This document shows positions 1 through 8,720 of a stretch of 64,000 bases of DNA, one piece after another. The notes below the pieces were generated by a model. That model had not been told where the DNA came from. It did not search any database and was given only the letters and a program-made list of their open reading frames with translations. The translations under genes and the position numbers were made by a program. This DNA comes from Pseudomonas sp. GR 6-02. Its GTDB lineage: Bacteria; Pseudomonadota; Gammaproteobacteria; Pseudomonadales; Pseudomonadaceae. Positions within the stretch are counted from its first letter, which is position 1, and every line of letters begins with the position of its first letter. Where the stretch lies: the NCBI RefSeq assembly GCF_001655615.1, contig NZ_CP011567.1, positions 1,869,001 through 1,933,000 on the forward strand, read 5' to 3'.

Positions 1-1123
1 AAGCATTGAGCAGGATTTCCAGGGTGGTGTAGGCACCGATTTCGTGGAGCGTCTTGCGCTTATCCTGGAAGATTTTTTTGCGTGCCATGTCCTTGGCATT
101 CAAGACACAGCGTTTGGCCGGGCCATGCATGTGTTCGACAAGGTCCCCCGGTAGCGTGCCGGACAGCAACGCGTCCTGTTGCTCGACAAAGGCTCGGGCT
201 GCTGCGTTGGTCAGGTGTTCGATGGCTTTGCCCCGCAGAATCGCCAGTTTGCGCCGCCGCGAATCCTGTGGACCGAGCTGACGATAGGTTTCCGGGAGAT
301 CGTCGCCCACCAGGTCCAGCAGCAGGGACTCGACTTCGGCGTACTCCAGCAGCTCCATTTCCAGGCCATCTTCCAGATCGATCAGCGCGTAGCAGATGTC
401 GTCGGCGGCCTCCATCAGATACACCAGCGGATGGCGCGCCCAGCGCTGTTCTTCCAGTTGGGGCAGGCCGAGTTTATGAGCGATCTGTTCCAGCAGCGGC
501 AGTTCACTCTGGTAGCAGCCGAACTTGTGCTTCTTGTAGCCCAGTGAGTCGGCGTGCCGGGCCGTCCACGGGTATTTCAGGTAGGTGCCCAGGGTGGCAT
601 AGGTCAGCCGGGTGCCTCCTTCGAACTGATGGTATTCAAGCTGGGTGAGCACCCGGAAACCTTGGGCATTGCCTTCGAAGTTGAGGAAGTCGTTGCGTTC
701 GGCTTCGCTCATGGCATCCAGCCAGCCACGGCCGGCGGCCTGCTGGAACCAGTGGCGGATCGCGTCTTCGCCGGAGTGGCCGAAGGGTGGGTTGCCGATG
801 TCATGGGACAGGCAAGCCGATTGCACCACCATCCCCAGGTCGCTCGGTTCACACCAGTCGGGCAGCGCGCTGCGGATGGTTTCACCGACGCGCATCCCCA
901 GCGAACGGCCGACGCAGCTGACTTCCAGCGAGTGAGTCAGGCGCGTATGAATGTGATCGTTGCTGGAGACCGGATGGACCTGGGTCTTGCGCCCGAGACG
1001 GCGAAACGCGCCTGAGAAAATGATCCGGTCGTGGTCTTTATGGAAAGGACTGCGGCCGAGTTCTTCCGGGCTGTGCACAGGTTTTCCGAGGCGTTCGCGG
1101 GTAAGCAGGGTGTGCCAATCCAA
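1..1123 (-). CDS. dgt: Deoxyguanosinetriphosphate triphosphohydrolase, N-terminal part (runs off the window)
   Basis: HD-domain hydrolase that splits dGTP (or other dNTPs) into the deoxynucleoside and triphosphate, a cytosolic dNTP-pool enzyme. The reverse-strand frame is open from position 1123 to the window edge and reads about 374 residues, beginning [15 protein letters not shown]. The HD metal-binding motif is visible as [16 protein letters not shown] near residue 110, and the family motif [12 protein letters not shown] near residue 38. The frame has no ATG at its head; TTG at 1121-1123 is preceded by GGAG nine bases upstream, so a TTG start is the best choice. The C-terminus is missing only because the window ends. 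It is transcribed leftward, apart from the EAL gene. Confidence 0.9.
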   Translation of the reverse strand, partial: MDWHTLLTRERLGKPVHSPEELGRSPFHKDHDRIIFSGAFRRLGRKTQVHPVSSNDHIHTRLTHSLEVSCVGRSLGMRVGETIRSALPDWCEPSDLGMVVQSACLSHDIGNPPFGHSGEDAIRHWFQQAAGRGWLDAMSEAERNDFLNFEGNAQGFRVLTQLEYHQFEGGTRLTYATLGTYLKYPWTARHADSLGYKKHKFGCYQSELPLLEQIAHKLGLPQLEEQRWARHPLVYLMEAADDICYALIDLEDGLEMELLEYAEVESLLLDLVGDDLPETYRQLGPQDSRRRKLAILRGKAIEHLTNAAARAFVEQQDALLSGTLPGDLVEHMHGPAKRCVLNAKDMARKKIFQDKRKTLHEIGAYTTLEILLNA

Positions 1124-1190
1124 GGCTGGTTTCTCCGTCAGGTGACTGAACCCCTAGCTTCCCGTTTCGCGCCGGTACCTGCAAGGAGAA

Positions 1191-2354
1191 CTACAACCCC
1201 GCAGCGTCGATATCGATGAGCAGTAGCCGTTCGCCGTTATCGAAAAACTGCCCCGCAGTGAGGCAGTACTGATTGCTGGTGGCGTCGCGGTAAGTGTTGG
1301 AAAGCGTCAGACGGCGCTCATCCCAACCCTCGGCCAGCAAGTGATAGAAATAGGGGCGCCATGACCAGTTATGGCCCAGGTAGCGGCTATCGGCTTCCCA
1401 GCCGTTGTTGCGCCATTCCAGGTTGGGGGTCAGTTGCGTGCCGTGGCGGTCGCACTGATAAAAACGCAGCAGCCAGGGAAACGCCTGCAGTTGCGGCAAG
1501 GCGCTGAGGGGGGCGCAGGCTTGAGCCCAGGCTTGCAGGATGGTCATCAGTTCGCTGAGTTGCTGGCGCATGATCATCAGGCGAGCGCGTTCAGTCAGCT
1601 TTTGCTGAACGTAACGCTGGCGCAGTTGCGCGAAGCGCTCGACAAAGGCGTCGGTGGCGAAGAAATCCGCTTGCGCTCGGGCGAACAGAAAGCCTTGTAC
1701 GTAGCGTGAGCCGCACTCCAGGGCAAAATTCAGTTGAGCTTCGGTTTCCACGCCTTCGGCGATGATCCAGCAACCGGTTTTTTCCGCCATTTGCGCTAGT
1801 GCCTTGACCACATCGCTGCTGGGACCGCCCAACGCGGCGGCCTGGAACAGTCGCATGTCGAGTTTGAGAATGTCCGGTTGCAGGGCCAGCACGCGATCGA
1901 GTTGAGAGTAACCGGCACCGAAATCATCGATGGCGATCCGCGCCCCGGCTTGCCGGTAGCGGGCCACGACTTCAGCCAGACGCTGGCTGTCGCCGCCCAA
2001 TTCGGTGATCTCGAAGACGATTCGCTGTGCGTCGACACCATGCCTGCTCAGTTGCTTGAGGCTCGGCAGTGCCTGGTCCCGGCGCAAGCGGCTGATCCAG
2101 CGGGGTGAGATGTTCAGGCTGAGAAACCAGTCCGTGGGCGCTTCATGCAGACGGCTCAGGGCGTTGTCGCGAATCTGGCGATCGAGACGTCGCAGGGCGA
2201 TAGCCGGGGTTCGCGGATCGGCGAACAGCGTACCTACCGAGATCAGTTGACCATCGGCCTGGCGCAGTCGGCCCAGCGCTTCGACACCCGCGATACGGCC
2301 TGTGGCGGTATCGATGAATGGCTGAAAACAGGCGAGCGGTTGCCCGTCGATCAC
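1191..2354 (-). CDS. EAL-domain protein, likely cyclic-di-GMP phosphodiesterase with a C-terminal sensory-like region
   Basis: A 387-aa protein whose first ~240 residues form an EAL domain, the family that hydrolyses cyclic di-GMP to pGpG. The metal and catalytic motifs look intact: VEALGRLR near residue 24, SLNIS, ITE, DDFGAGYS, LKLD and AEGVETEAQ. There is no GGDEF domain and no membrane segment. The last ~140 residues contain aromatic-rich stretches (YFYHLLAEGW, LSNTYRDATSNQY) resembling PDC/cache-like ligand-binding folds; this part is my inference. Phosphodiesterase activity is expected from motif conservation. A perfect 14-bp hairpin sits 57 bases before the ATG, inside any leader transcript. 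Confidence 0.87.
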   Translation of the reverse strand: MIDGQPLACFQPFIDTATGRIAGVEALGRLRQADGQLISVGTLFADPRTPAIALRRLDRQIRDNALSRLHEAPTDWFLSLNISPRWISRLRRDQALPSLKQLSRHGVDAQRIVFEITELGGDSQRLAEVVARYRQAGARIAIDDFGAGYSQLDRVLALQPDILKLDMRLFQAAALGGPSSDVVKALAQMAEKTGCWIIAEGVETEAQLNFALECGSRYVQGFLFARAQADFFATDAFVERFAQLRQRYVQQKLTERARLMIMRQQLSELMTILQAWAQACAPLSALPQLQAFPWLLRFYQCDRHGTQLTPNLEWRNNGWEADSRYLGHNWSWRPYFYHLLAEGWDERRLTLSNTYRDATSNQYCLTAGQFFDNGERLLLIDIDAAGL

Positions 2355-2410
2355 GAGGCCTCCTTATTAAGGTGTTGTTCTGGATAAATACCTGGTCCCA
2401 GGTAGGCACG

Positions 2411-2444
2411 CAGGATCAACCTCTCGATAAAGAGGTTGATCCTG
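2411..2444. repeat. Perfect 14-bp inverted repeat with 6-base loop
   Basis: Arms CAGGATCAACCTCT (2411-2424) and AGAGGTTGATCCTG (2431-2444) are exact reverse complements around CGATAA. It lies between the stop of the leftward YqjK-like gene and the start of the leftward EAL gene. No T-run follows on either strand, so an ordinary intrinsic terminator is not clear; it could be a terminator, a processing site or a leader hairpin of the EAL gene. Confidence 0.7.
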
Positions 2445-2478
2445 GTGGTATTGCAAGAATGCAGCCAGACAAGACTGA

Positions 2479-2820
2479 TTAGTGTTTGCGCGAAGCGCTC
2501 TGCATGACCAGCTTGATCAGCGGCCCTAGTGCGGCGCCCAGGCTAACCAGCTTGGTCAGGCTGCCGATACTGCCGCCCTTGGCACCCTTGCCGGTCAGAA
2601 AACCCAACCCGATCACGGCGGCGATGCCCCAGAGCGGGGCGTGTTTGATGCCGAAGCCGTCTTGCAGGCTTTGTGTCATGCCGCGCACCCGTTGCAGGGG
2701 CTGCAGCAGTTGTTGGGATTCGTGGCGAATTTCCTGGCGATGCATTTCCATGCGCAGACGGATCAGTGCCTTGCGCATTTCCGTTCGCGAACTATTGCGG
2801 GGAAGTTCAGGCATGCTCAT
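2479..2820 (-). CDS. Small conserved membrane-associated protein, YqjK-like position
   Basis: A 113-aa protein. The N-terminal half is charged and helical (EMRKALIRLRMEMHRQEIRHE), and the C-terminal half carries a hydrophobic, glycine-rich stretch (LWGIAAVIGLGFLTGKG, then LGAALGPLIKLVM). Its ATG overlaps the stop of the upstream holin-family gene (ATGA at 2817-2820), so it is the third gene of a tight operon. By position it corresponds to YqjK of the yqjD-yqjE-yqjK arrangement, but sequence similarity to YqjK is only general. A second in-frame ATG two codons later is possible. Function unknown. Confidence 0.7.
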   Translation of the reverse strand: MSMPELPRNSSRTEMRKALIRLRMEMHRQEIRHESQQLLQPLQRVRGMTQSLQDGFGIKHAPLWGIAAVIGLGFLTGKGAKGGSIGSLTKLVSLGAALGPLIKLVMQSASRKH

Positions 2821-3206
2821 GGCAACAGACGCTCCCGATCATTGGCCAGCTCCTCGAGGGTACCATGGAAGGGTGAGGATTCATCGAAAATCGCCGCCCT
2901 CAAGCGCATCGCGCAGAACAACGTAGCGAGGGTGTAGAACACACAGAGCCCGATGATCGCCGCCAGGCGATAGGTGTCCCAGAACAGGATCAACACCAGC
3001 GTCGACAACCCCACCAGCAACAACAAGGCAAAGACCAGCGTCAGGCCTGCAAACAGCAACAGGCTTACGGTACGTGCTTTTTGCTCCTGCAGTTCGATGC
3101 CGAACAGTTCGACATGGCTATGCAGCAATCCAAGAAACGCGGCACCCAGGCGCCGCGATGAAGAGCGGGTGCCCGTCGCGGACGAGCCGGATTCGTCGAT
3201 CGCCAT
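2817..3206 (-). CDS. Phage holin family protein (YqjE-like)
   Basis: A 129-aa inner-membrane protein of the YqjE/holin superfamily III type. Two long hydrophobic helices are visible around residues 48-70 (VSLLLFAGLTLVFALLLLVG) and 75-100, with a short cytosolic tail. The ATG at 3206 starts one base after the stop of the YqjD-like gene, and the 3' end overlaps the next gene by ATGA, so the three genes are surely co-transcribed. An upstream in-frame start at 3233 would overlap the previous gene and is less likely. YqjE-like proteins are membrane partners of YqjD-type ribosome-tethering proteins; the exact role is not settled. Confidence 0.8.
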   Translation of the reverse strand: MAIDESGSSATGTRSSSRRLGAAFLGLLHSHVELFGIELQEQKARTVSLLLFAGLTLVFALLLLVGLSTLVLILFWDTYRLAAIIGLCVFYTLATLFCAMRLRAAIFDESSPFHGTLEELANDRERLLP

Positions 3207-3207
3207 A

Positions 3208-3522
3208 TCAGCGCCGAGTGGCCAGCAGACCAATCAGGAAACCCACGCCGGCTGCAATCCCGACCGATTGCCATGGGTTGGCCTGGACGTAATCTTCCGT
3301 GGCGGCGACAGCCGCTTTGCCGCGCTCTTGCAGGGCGTCTTCGGTCAGCTTCAGGGTTTCCCGGGCACGCAGCAGGCTGTCGCGGATCTGTTCGCGCAGC
3401 TCATCGGCCTGATCACCGGCCAGGGAGGCGGTGTGTTCCAGCAACCGTTCGGTATCGCTGACCAGTGTCTGAAAATCTTCCATCAGAATTTCTTGAGCAG
3501 TCTTTGCCTTGATGCGTGCCAT
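3208..3522 (-). CDS. DUF883 family protein (ElaB/YqjD type)
   Basis: A 104-aa protein with a long amphipathic helix followed by one C-terminal membrane anchor (QSVGIAAGVGFLIGLLATRR), the ElaB/YqjD/YgaM layout. YqjD is known in Escherichia coli to tether ribosomes to the inner membrane in stationary phase; that role here is inferred from the family. The ATG at 3522 has GGAGAT five bases upstream, a better start than the in-frame ATG at 3600. It is the first gene of a three-gene leftward operon. Confidence 0.85.
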   Translation of the reverse strand: MARIKAKTAQEILMEDFQTLVSDTERLLEHTASLAGDQADELREQIRDSLLRARETLKLTEDALQERGKAAVAATEDYVQANPWQSVGIAAGVGFLIGLLATRR

Positions 3523-3827
3523 TGGTGATCTCCGTAAGTGGCTTCTGAAGCGTTCGAGTATGAGCCTTGCGCGAAGGTTCAGTACAAATGACTGGTACAT
3601 CTTTTGCTACGTCGTGGTGCGTCAGCCGGCGCTATTGCGCTGTTGCCGGGCATGATTTCAGGAAAACCCTAACTCAAACAATCAAAACTCGCGCAGAGGC
3701 GGCGGTCTTGTGCGCCAAAGCGGTTCATCCGGATCAGCGTTGCGGTCTGGATTGGCTGCAACTTGGTGCGCCGACCATCTGCGCGAACTGCTTTGGTGCT
3801 TTTTTCAGCCTTCAGGTCTGCCAATCC

Positions 3828-5036
3828 ATGGAAAATCTGCAAAGTGCTGTGGACAGTCTGGTCCATAGCTCCAACACGTTGTTCATCCTTATCGGTGCGG
3901 TCATGGTTCTGGCCATGCACGCCGGTTTCGCCTTTCTTGAGGTCGGCACGGTTCGCCAAAAGAATCAGGTCAACGCCTTGTCGAAGATCCTCAGTGACTT
4001 CGCCATTTCGACCCTGGCCTACTTCTTTATAGGCTATTGGATTTCCTATGGGGTCAGTTTTATGCAACCGGCGGCGGTGATCACCGCCGACCATGGCTAT
4101 GGGTTGGTGAAGTTTTTCTTTCTGCTGACCTTTGCCGCGGCGATACCGGCGATCATTTCCGGAGGCATCGCCGAGCGCGCCCGGTTCGTCCCGCAGTTGT
4201 GCGCGACGGCGCTGATCGTGGCGTTTATCTACCCCTTCTTCGAGGGCGTGGTCTGGAACGGCAACTTCGGCCTGCAAGCCTGGTTGCTGGCACGTTTCGG
4301 CGCCAGTTTCCATGACTTCGCCGGCTCCGTGGTGGTTCACGCCATGGGCGGCTGGCTGGCACTCGCGGCGGTGTTGCTGCTGGGGCCTAGGCAAGGTCGT
4401 TATCGCGACGGGCGACTGGTGGCATTCGCGCCGTCGAGCATTCCCTTCCTGGCGTTGGGGTCGTGGATCCTGATCGTCGGCTGGTTCGGTTTCAACGTGA
4501 TGAGCGCCCAGACCCTGCAAGGGGTCAGCGGGCTGGTGGCGGTGAATTCGTTGATGGCCATGGTCGGCGGCACGGTGGCGGCGTTGATCGTCGGGCGCAA
4601 TGACCCGGGCTTCCTGCATAACGGCCCGTTGGCTGGATTGGTGGCGATCTGCGCCGGCTCGGATCTGATGCACCCGGTGGGCGCATTGGTGACCGGCGCC
4701 ATCGCCGGGGGCCTGTTTGTCTGGTGCTTTACCGCGGCTCAAGGCAAATGGCGTATCGACGATGTGCTGGGTGTCTGGCCTTTGCATGGGCTGTGTGGTG
4801 TCTGGGGCGGGATCGCTTGCGGCGTTTTCGGGCAAACCGCTTTGGGTGGATTGGGGGGCGTGAGCCTGATCAGCCAGTTGATCGGCACCTCTTTGGGGGT
4901 AGTCGTGGCGCTGGCCGGTGGTTTTGCCGTGTATGGCGCGATCAAGGCCGTCCATGGCTTGCGCCTGAGCCAGGAAGAAGAGTATTACGGCGCGGATTTG
5001 TCGGTGCACAAGATCGGCGCCATGAGCCAGGACTGA
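3828..5036 (+). CDS. amt: Ammonium transporter, Amt family
   Basis: A 402-aa polytopic inner-membrane protein that conducts NH4+/NH3. About eleven hydrophobic segments are seen. The two pore histidines fall in VVHAMGGWLALAA and WPLHGLCGVWGGIACGVFG, and the family signatures FDFAGS-like HDFAGSVVVHAMGG and ISGGIAERARF are present. The chosen ATG at 3828 begins MENLQSAVDSLVH; the frame stays open 87 codons further upstream, but that part has no Amt-like character. No glnK gene adjoins it, unlike the usual glnK-amtB pair, so this is a stand-alone amt. Confidence 0.9.
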   Translation: MENLQSAVDSLVHSSNTLFILIGAVMVLAMHAGFAFLEVGTVRQKNQVNALSKILSDFAISTLAYFFIGYWISYGVSFMQPAAVITADHGYGLVKFFFLLTFAAAIPAIISGGIAERARFVPQLCATALIVAFIYPFFEGVVWNGNFGLQAWLLARFGASFHDFAGSVVVHAMGGWLALAAVLLLGPRQGRYRDGRLVAFAPSSIPFLALGSWILIVGWFGFNVMSAQTLQGVSGLVAVNSLMAMVGGTVAALIVGRNDPGFLHNGPLAGLVAICAGSDLMHPVGALVTGAIAGGLFVWCFTAAQGKWRIDDVLGVWPLHGLCGVWGGIACGVFGQTALGGLGGVSLISQLIGTSLGVVVALAGGFAVYGAIKAVHGLRLSQEEEYYGADLSVHKIGAMSQD

Positions 5037-5037
5037 A

Positions 5038-6750
5038 TCAGCGTTCCTCATCGTCGGCGTCAGGGTAAAAATCGTGCAGCAGGCGATAGCGGTCATGCCG
5101 TACCTGGTCGACCCGGTCCTGCACCTGCTGGCCGGGTATGCCCAGCATGATCAGAGCGTGGGAGGCGAGCATCAGGCTGGACTCCAGCAACTCGGGTACG
5201 ACTTCGCTGGCACCGGCCGCCTTCAACTCGGCCAACTGGCTGTCATCCCGGGTGCGCACCAGGATCGGCACGGTCGGGTTGAACCGCCGTGCTTCCTTGA
5301 GAATCAGCAGGGCGATGTCCGTCTTGTCCACGGCAACCACCAACAGTCTTGCGCGCTCCAGCCCTATCGCGATCAGCAGCTCGCCGCGGCGTGAGTCGCC
5401 ATAGTGCACACTGCTTTCATTGACCACAGCTTCCTGGACCCGCACCGGATCGGTGTCCAACGCGATGTACGGTTGCTGAACATGACGCAGGAAACGCCCG
5501 ATGGATTGACCGACGCGGCCGTAGCCACAGATCACCACGTGATTGTGCAGGCCGGCATTGAGCGCGCTGATTTCTTCGAGTTCGGCTGCTTTGTTGGGTT
5601 TGCGGTGCAGACGCATGGCGATGCGGGGAGCGGCGCGCAGAAGTAAAGGCGTTACCAGCATCGAGCAGAACGTGGCCGCCAGCAGCAGGCCGCCGAGGTC
5701 GGCGGGCATCAGTTTGTTCTGTTGCATCTGCGCCATCAGGGCAAAACAGAACTCACCCCCCTGGGCCAATGCCAGGCCGCTGCGCCATGCAGTTTCGCCA
5801 TCGCTGCCGCGCCATTTGACCAGCAGTGCGACCAGGGTGCCCTTGATCAGCAGCAACCCCAACGTCAGACCGAGAATCAGCAGGCCGTGGCTGGCAAACA
5901 GGCGCAAGTCGATCAGCATGCCGATACTGACGAAGAATACTCCGAGCAGAATATCGCGGAACGGACGGATATCGGCCTCGATCTGATGTCGGTAATGGCT
6001 TTCCCCCAGCAGCATGCCGGCGAGAAAGGCGCCCAGGGCAGGAGAGAGGCCGAGCAGGTGAGTCAGCCAGGCCGTCAGCAGAACAATCACCAGTGCCAAC
6101 AGCACGAACAGCTCCGCGGACCGGGCCGCGGCGACTTCATGGAACAGCCGTGGCAGAAACCAGCGACTGACCAGCAGCAAACCGACGAACAGCACCAGGG
6201 TCTTGGCCAGTGTCAGCGGCAGCGCCCAATACCAGGCCTGGTCACTGCTGCCGGCGAACACCGGCACAAGCGTCAGCAGCAACACCGCAACCACGTCCTG
6301 GAACAACAGCACGGCGATGGCATTCTGGCCGTGACGGCTGAATATTTCGCCGAGGCTGCTCAACTCCTTGCTGACAATGGCGGTAGACGACAGCGCCAGA
6401 CCGGCGCCGAGTAACAGGGCTGGTGTGATCGGCATGCCGAACAGCATCAGCAAAGCTCCCAGCAAGATCCCGGACCCCAGCACTTGCAGGCTGCCCAGGC
6501 CAAACACCACCTGGCGCAGTGCGAGCATCTTCGACAGGGAAAACTCAAGCCCCAGGGAGAACAGCAGGAACACCACGCCCAATTCGGCCAGATCGGGCAA
6601 ATCTTCGTTTTCATTCACCCAGTTGAACGCTGTCGGCCCGATCATCAGCCCTACGCACAAGTAGCCCAGCACCGGTGGCAAACGCAGGCGCTGGAACAGT
6701 GCAATCACCACCAGGGAGGAGGCGAGGATGATCAACAAGTTGGCAAACAC
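5038..6750 (-). CDS. CPA2-family monovalent cation:proton antiporter with NAD-binding RCK domain (Kef/YbaL type)
   Basis: A 570-aa protein. Residues 1-390 form a 12-13 helix CPA2 exchanger domain (LGVVFLLFSLGLEFSLSKM, GAGLALSSTAIVSKELSS, LSPALGAFLAGMLLGES), and residues ~405-520 a TrkA-N/RCK domain with the Rossmann motif VVICGYGRVGQSIGRFL. The family exchanges K+ or Na+ for protons; glutathione or nucleotide control of KefB/KefC is known for the enteric members. The gene stops two bases from the end of the convergent amt gene. A perfect 19-bp palindrome lies 76 bases before the ATG. Confidence 0.88.
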   Translation of the reverse strand: MFANLLIILASSLVVIALFQRLRLPPVLGYLCVGLMIGPTAFNWVNENEDLPDLAELGVVFLLFSLGLEFSLSKMLALRQVVFGLGSLQVLGSGILLGALLMLFGMPITPALLLGAGLALSSTAIVSKELSSLGEIFSRHGQNAIAVLLFQDVVAVLLLTLVPVFAGSSDQAWYWALPLTLAKTLVLFVGLLLVSRWFLPRLFHEVAAARSAELFVLLALVIVLLTAWLTHLLGLSPALGAFLAGMLLGESHYRHQIEADIRPFRDILLGVFFVSIGMLIDLRLFASHGLLILGLTLGLLLIKGTLVALLVKWRGSDGETAWRSGLALAQGGEFCFALMAQMQQNKLMPADLGGLLLAATFCSMLVTPLLLRAAPRIAMRLHRKPNKAAELEEISALNAGLHNHVVICGYGRVGQSIGRFLRHVQQPYIALDTDPVRVQEAVVNESSVHYGDSRRGELLIAIGLERARLLVVAVDKTDIALLILKEARRFNPTVPILVRTRDDSQLAELKAAGASEVVPELLESSLMLASHALIMLGIPGQQVQDRVDQVRHDRYRLLHDFYPDADDEER

Positions 6751-6825
6751 AAAAAACTCCGGTGAGGGTTCTGGCTACTCAAGCGTAGAGGCAAAAAAGA
6801 CGCGAGCATTGCGCAAATGACCGGC

Positions 6826-6844
6826 GACGCAAATGATTTGCGTC
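6826..6844. promoter_or_regulatory. Perfect 19-bp palindrome, candidate operator of the antiporter/glutaredoxin divergent region
   Basis: GACGCAAAT-G-ATTTGCGTC reads identically on both strands (9-1-9). A second, shorter palindrome TTGCGCAA is at 6809-6816 and shares the GCAAATGA half-motif 16 bases away. The site lies in the 199-bp region between the leftward antiporter and the rightward glutaredoxin-like gene. The symmetry suggests a dimeric repressor or activator; the regulator is unknown. Confidence 0.6.
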
Positions 6845-6949
6845 AGAGTTTTGCTGAAATCTCTTGAAGTCACCGTTGCTCGGACGTCGGCTCGACTGCG
6901 TTTGATGGCGGGCCTAGAATGAGCGCTTACTTCGTTTGGTCTTGTCGTC

Positions 6950-7192
6950 ATGCCTCCTGAATGTCAGCTGTTCGGCACCGTTGGTTGCCATCTTTGTGAA
7001 GTCGCCGAAGCCATGCTGATGGAGTTTGTCGAGCGTGGTCTGTTGGTGGAGCTGGTGGATATCGCTGATGATGAAACCTGGTTCGAAGCCTACAGCCTGC
7101 GTATTCCGGTGTTGCGTCGGGTCGATACCGGCGCTGAACTGGGCTGGCCGTTTAGTGCCGAGCAGGTGGTGGCGTTCCTGCGCGAGTCCTGA
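6950..7192 (+). CDS. Glutaredoxin family protein (DUF836 type)
   Basis: An 80-aa thioredoxin-fold protein. The redox motif is Cys-His-Leu-Cys in GCHLCEVAEAML near residue 13, and the cis-proline is in SLRIPVLRRV. Short glutaredoxin-like proteins of this type are thiol oxidoreductases of unknown partner. It starts at ATG 6950, and is divergent from the Kef-type antiporter. Confidence 0.83.
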   Translation: MPPECQLFGTVGCHLCEVAEAMLMEFVERGLLVELVDIADDETWFEAYSLRIPVLRRVDTGAELGWPFSAEQVVAFLRES

Positions 7193-7352
7193 CACTGCTG
7201 GCGATGCCCCACCTGTCGCGATCCTCGTTTCATTCGTTGGCGAAAGGTTGGTTATTCGGTTACTGTATGTCTATACAGTTATTCGGATTGCCTGCCATGC
7301 TTCTCCCTGTTCGGGTTTGGGCAGATGATCCCGGACGTCAGAGGGATGAAAT

Positions 7353-7673
7353 GTGGTCAATGTCGAACAATTGAAGAACAGCGTGAACCGGATGTCGGCG
7401 GACGTGGTGCGCGAGGCGGTTCTCGAGTTGCGTCTGGATGGTCTGGTCACGGAAGGAAAAACGCCTTTCAACAAACTGCATTTCAATACCTGTTTCGCCG
7501 AAATCGAAGCCTTGTTCCAGCGTGCGGGTTATCACCGGCAGCTCGATGTCGTGGGCTATCAGGGGTTGTTGTATGCGCTCTATGATCCGGGTCGCTGGGA
7601 AGCGGTCGATGTGCTGCGCTGGCTCAAGGAGTTCACCGAAGCGGCCGCTCGAACGCAGTCAATACCGGCCTGA
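7353..7673 (+). CDS. Conserved hypothetical protein
   Basis: A 106-aa cytosolic protein, mostly helical, with no signal peptide or membrane segment. Visible features are a charged N-terminal helix (MSADVVREAVLELRLDGLV), a Phe/Asn-rich middle (PFNKLHFNTCFAEIEALF) and a C-terminal helix. It starts with GTG at 7353, preceded by GAGGG seven bases upstream. I do not recognise a family with an assigned function. Confidence 0.75.
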   Translation: MVNVEQLKNSVNRMSADVVREAVLELRLDGLVTEGKTPFNKLHFNTCFAEIEALFQRAGYHRQLDVVGYQGLLYALYDPGRWEAVDVLRWLKEFTEAAARTQSIPA

Positions 7674-7745
7674 GGATTCTCTTCTAGGTTCGTTCCGGCC
7701 ACTGTTGGATAATGCTGCCCTGCATTGAGGGTTAGAGTTTTTCGT

Positions 7746-8636
7746 ATGTCCACTTCATCGTTTTCTGCTGCGCACAACCAGGCCAGCACGCTCTATCTGC
7801 CGCCTGGTCCGTGGCAGACCGTATTCGATTGCCTGTGCGAACACTTCAGCGCCATCGGTCGTGAGCAATGGCTGGACAGAATTGCTCGCGGTCGTGTCCT
7901 CGATGGACAAGGCATGCCGATCGCCCTGGATCTACCTTACAAGGAAGGTCTGCGGATTCATTATTTTCGTGAAGTACCGGACGAAAAACCGATCCCGGTG
8001 GTGGAGTCGATCCTCTATGCCGACGAGCATCTGGTGGTGGCGGACAAACCGCACTTCCTGCCGGTGACGCCGGCTGGGGAGTATGTGGAGCAGACATTGC
8101 TGCGACGACTGATCCGGCGACTGGATAACCCGCATCTGGTGCCTTTGCATCGTATTGACCGGCATACGGCAGGGCTGGTGCTGTTCTCAGCCAATCCTCA
8201 GAGTCGGTCGGCGTATCAGACATTGTTTCCTACACGCCAGATCGAAAAACGCTACGAAGCAATCGCCCGGGCATTGCCTGAACTGACCTTCCCGATGGTT
8301 CATAAAAGTCGACTCATCGATGGCGAACCGTTCTTTCGCATGCAGGAAGGTCCGGGCGTCAGCAATACCGAGACGGCTGTCGAGGTCCGGGAAAAAAACG
8401 GTGAGTTCTGGCGCTATGCGCTTTACCCGGTAACAGGCAAGAAACATCAGTTGCGAGTGCACATGGCGGCCCTGGGGGCTGGTATCTGTAATGACCCGTT
8501 CTATCCGCAGGTGCTCAAGGATGTTGAAGACGACTATGCCAATCCCTTGAAGCTGCTCGCCCAGGGGTTGCGATTTGTCGATCCGGTTACGGGGCACGAA
8601 AGAGAGTTCGAAAGCACAATCACTCTGGAGTGGTGA
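7746..8636 (+). CDS. RluA-family RNA pseudouridine synthase
   Basis: A 296-aa enzyme that isomerises uridine to pseudouridine in rRNA or tRNA. The catalytic-aspartate motif is HRIDRHTAGLVLFS near residue 137, and the C-terminal family motif is GKKHQLRVHMAALG near residue 230. There is no clear N-terminal S4 domain. The start at ATG 7746 (MSTSSFSAAHNQ) was chosen over TTG/GTG codons upstream. The target base cannot be told from the sequence. A strong bidirectional terminator follows. Confidence 0.88.
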   Translation: MSTSSFSAAHNQASTLYLPPGPWQTVFDCLCEHFSAIGREQWLDRIARGRVLDGQGMPIALDLPYKEGLRIHYFREVPDEKPIPVVESILYADEHLVVADKPHFLPVTPAGEYVEQTLLRRLIRRLDNPHLVPLHRIDRHTAGLVLFSANPQSRSAYQTLFPTRQIEKRYEAIARALPELTFPMVHKSRLIDGEPFFRMQEGPGVSNTETAVEVREKNGEFWRYALYPVTGKKHQLRVHMAALGAGICNDPFYPQVLKDVEDDYANPLKLLAQGLRFVDPVTGHEREFESTITLEW

Positions 8637-8668
8637 TCATAGGCGATCCTGTTTTTCTTCTGCCACGA

Positions 8669-8695
8669 AAAAGCCCGCTTTAAAAGCGGGCTTTT
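8669..8695. terminator. Bidirectional intrinsic terminator
   Basis: AAGCCCGCTT (8671-8680) and AAGCGGGCTT (8684-8693) form a GC-rich hairpin flanked by A-run and T-run on either side. It sits between the convergent pseudouridine synthase and lipoprotein genes and can serve both. Confidence 0.9.
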
Positions 8696-8720
8696 CTGTA
8701 TCCGATGGTCGCCGCAAAGA

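Noticed and set aside
3669..5096. Long reverse frame (475 codons) opposite amt
   Set aside because: It reads low-complexity Gln/His/Arg-rich protein, typical for the shadow of a GC-rich gene.
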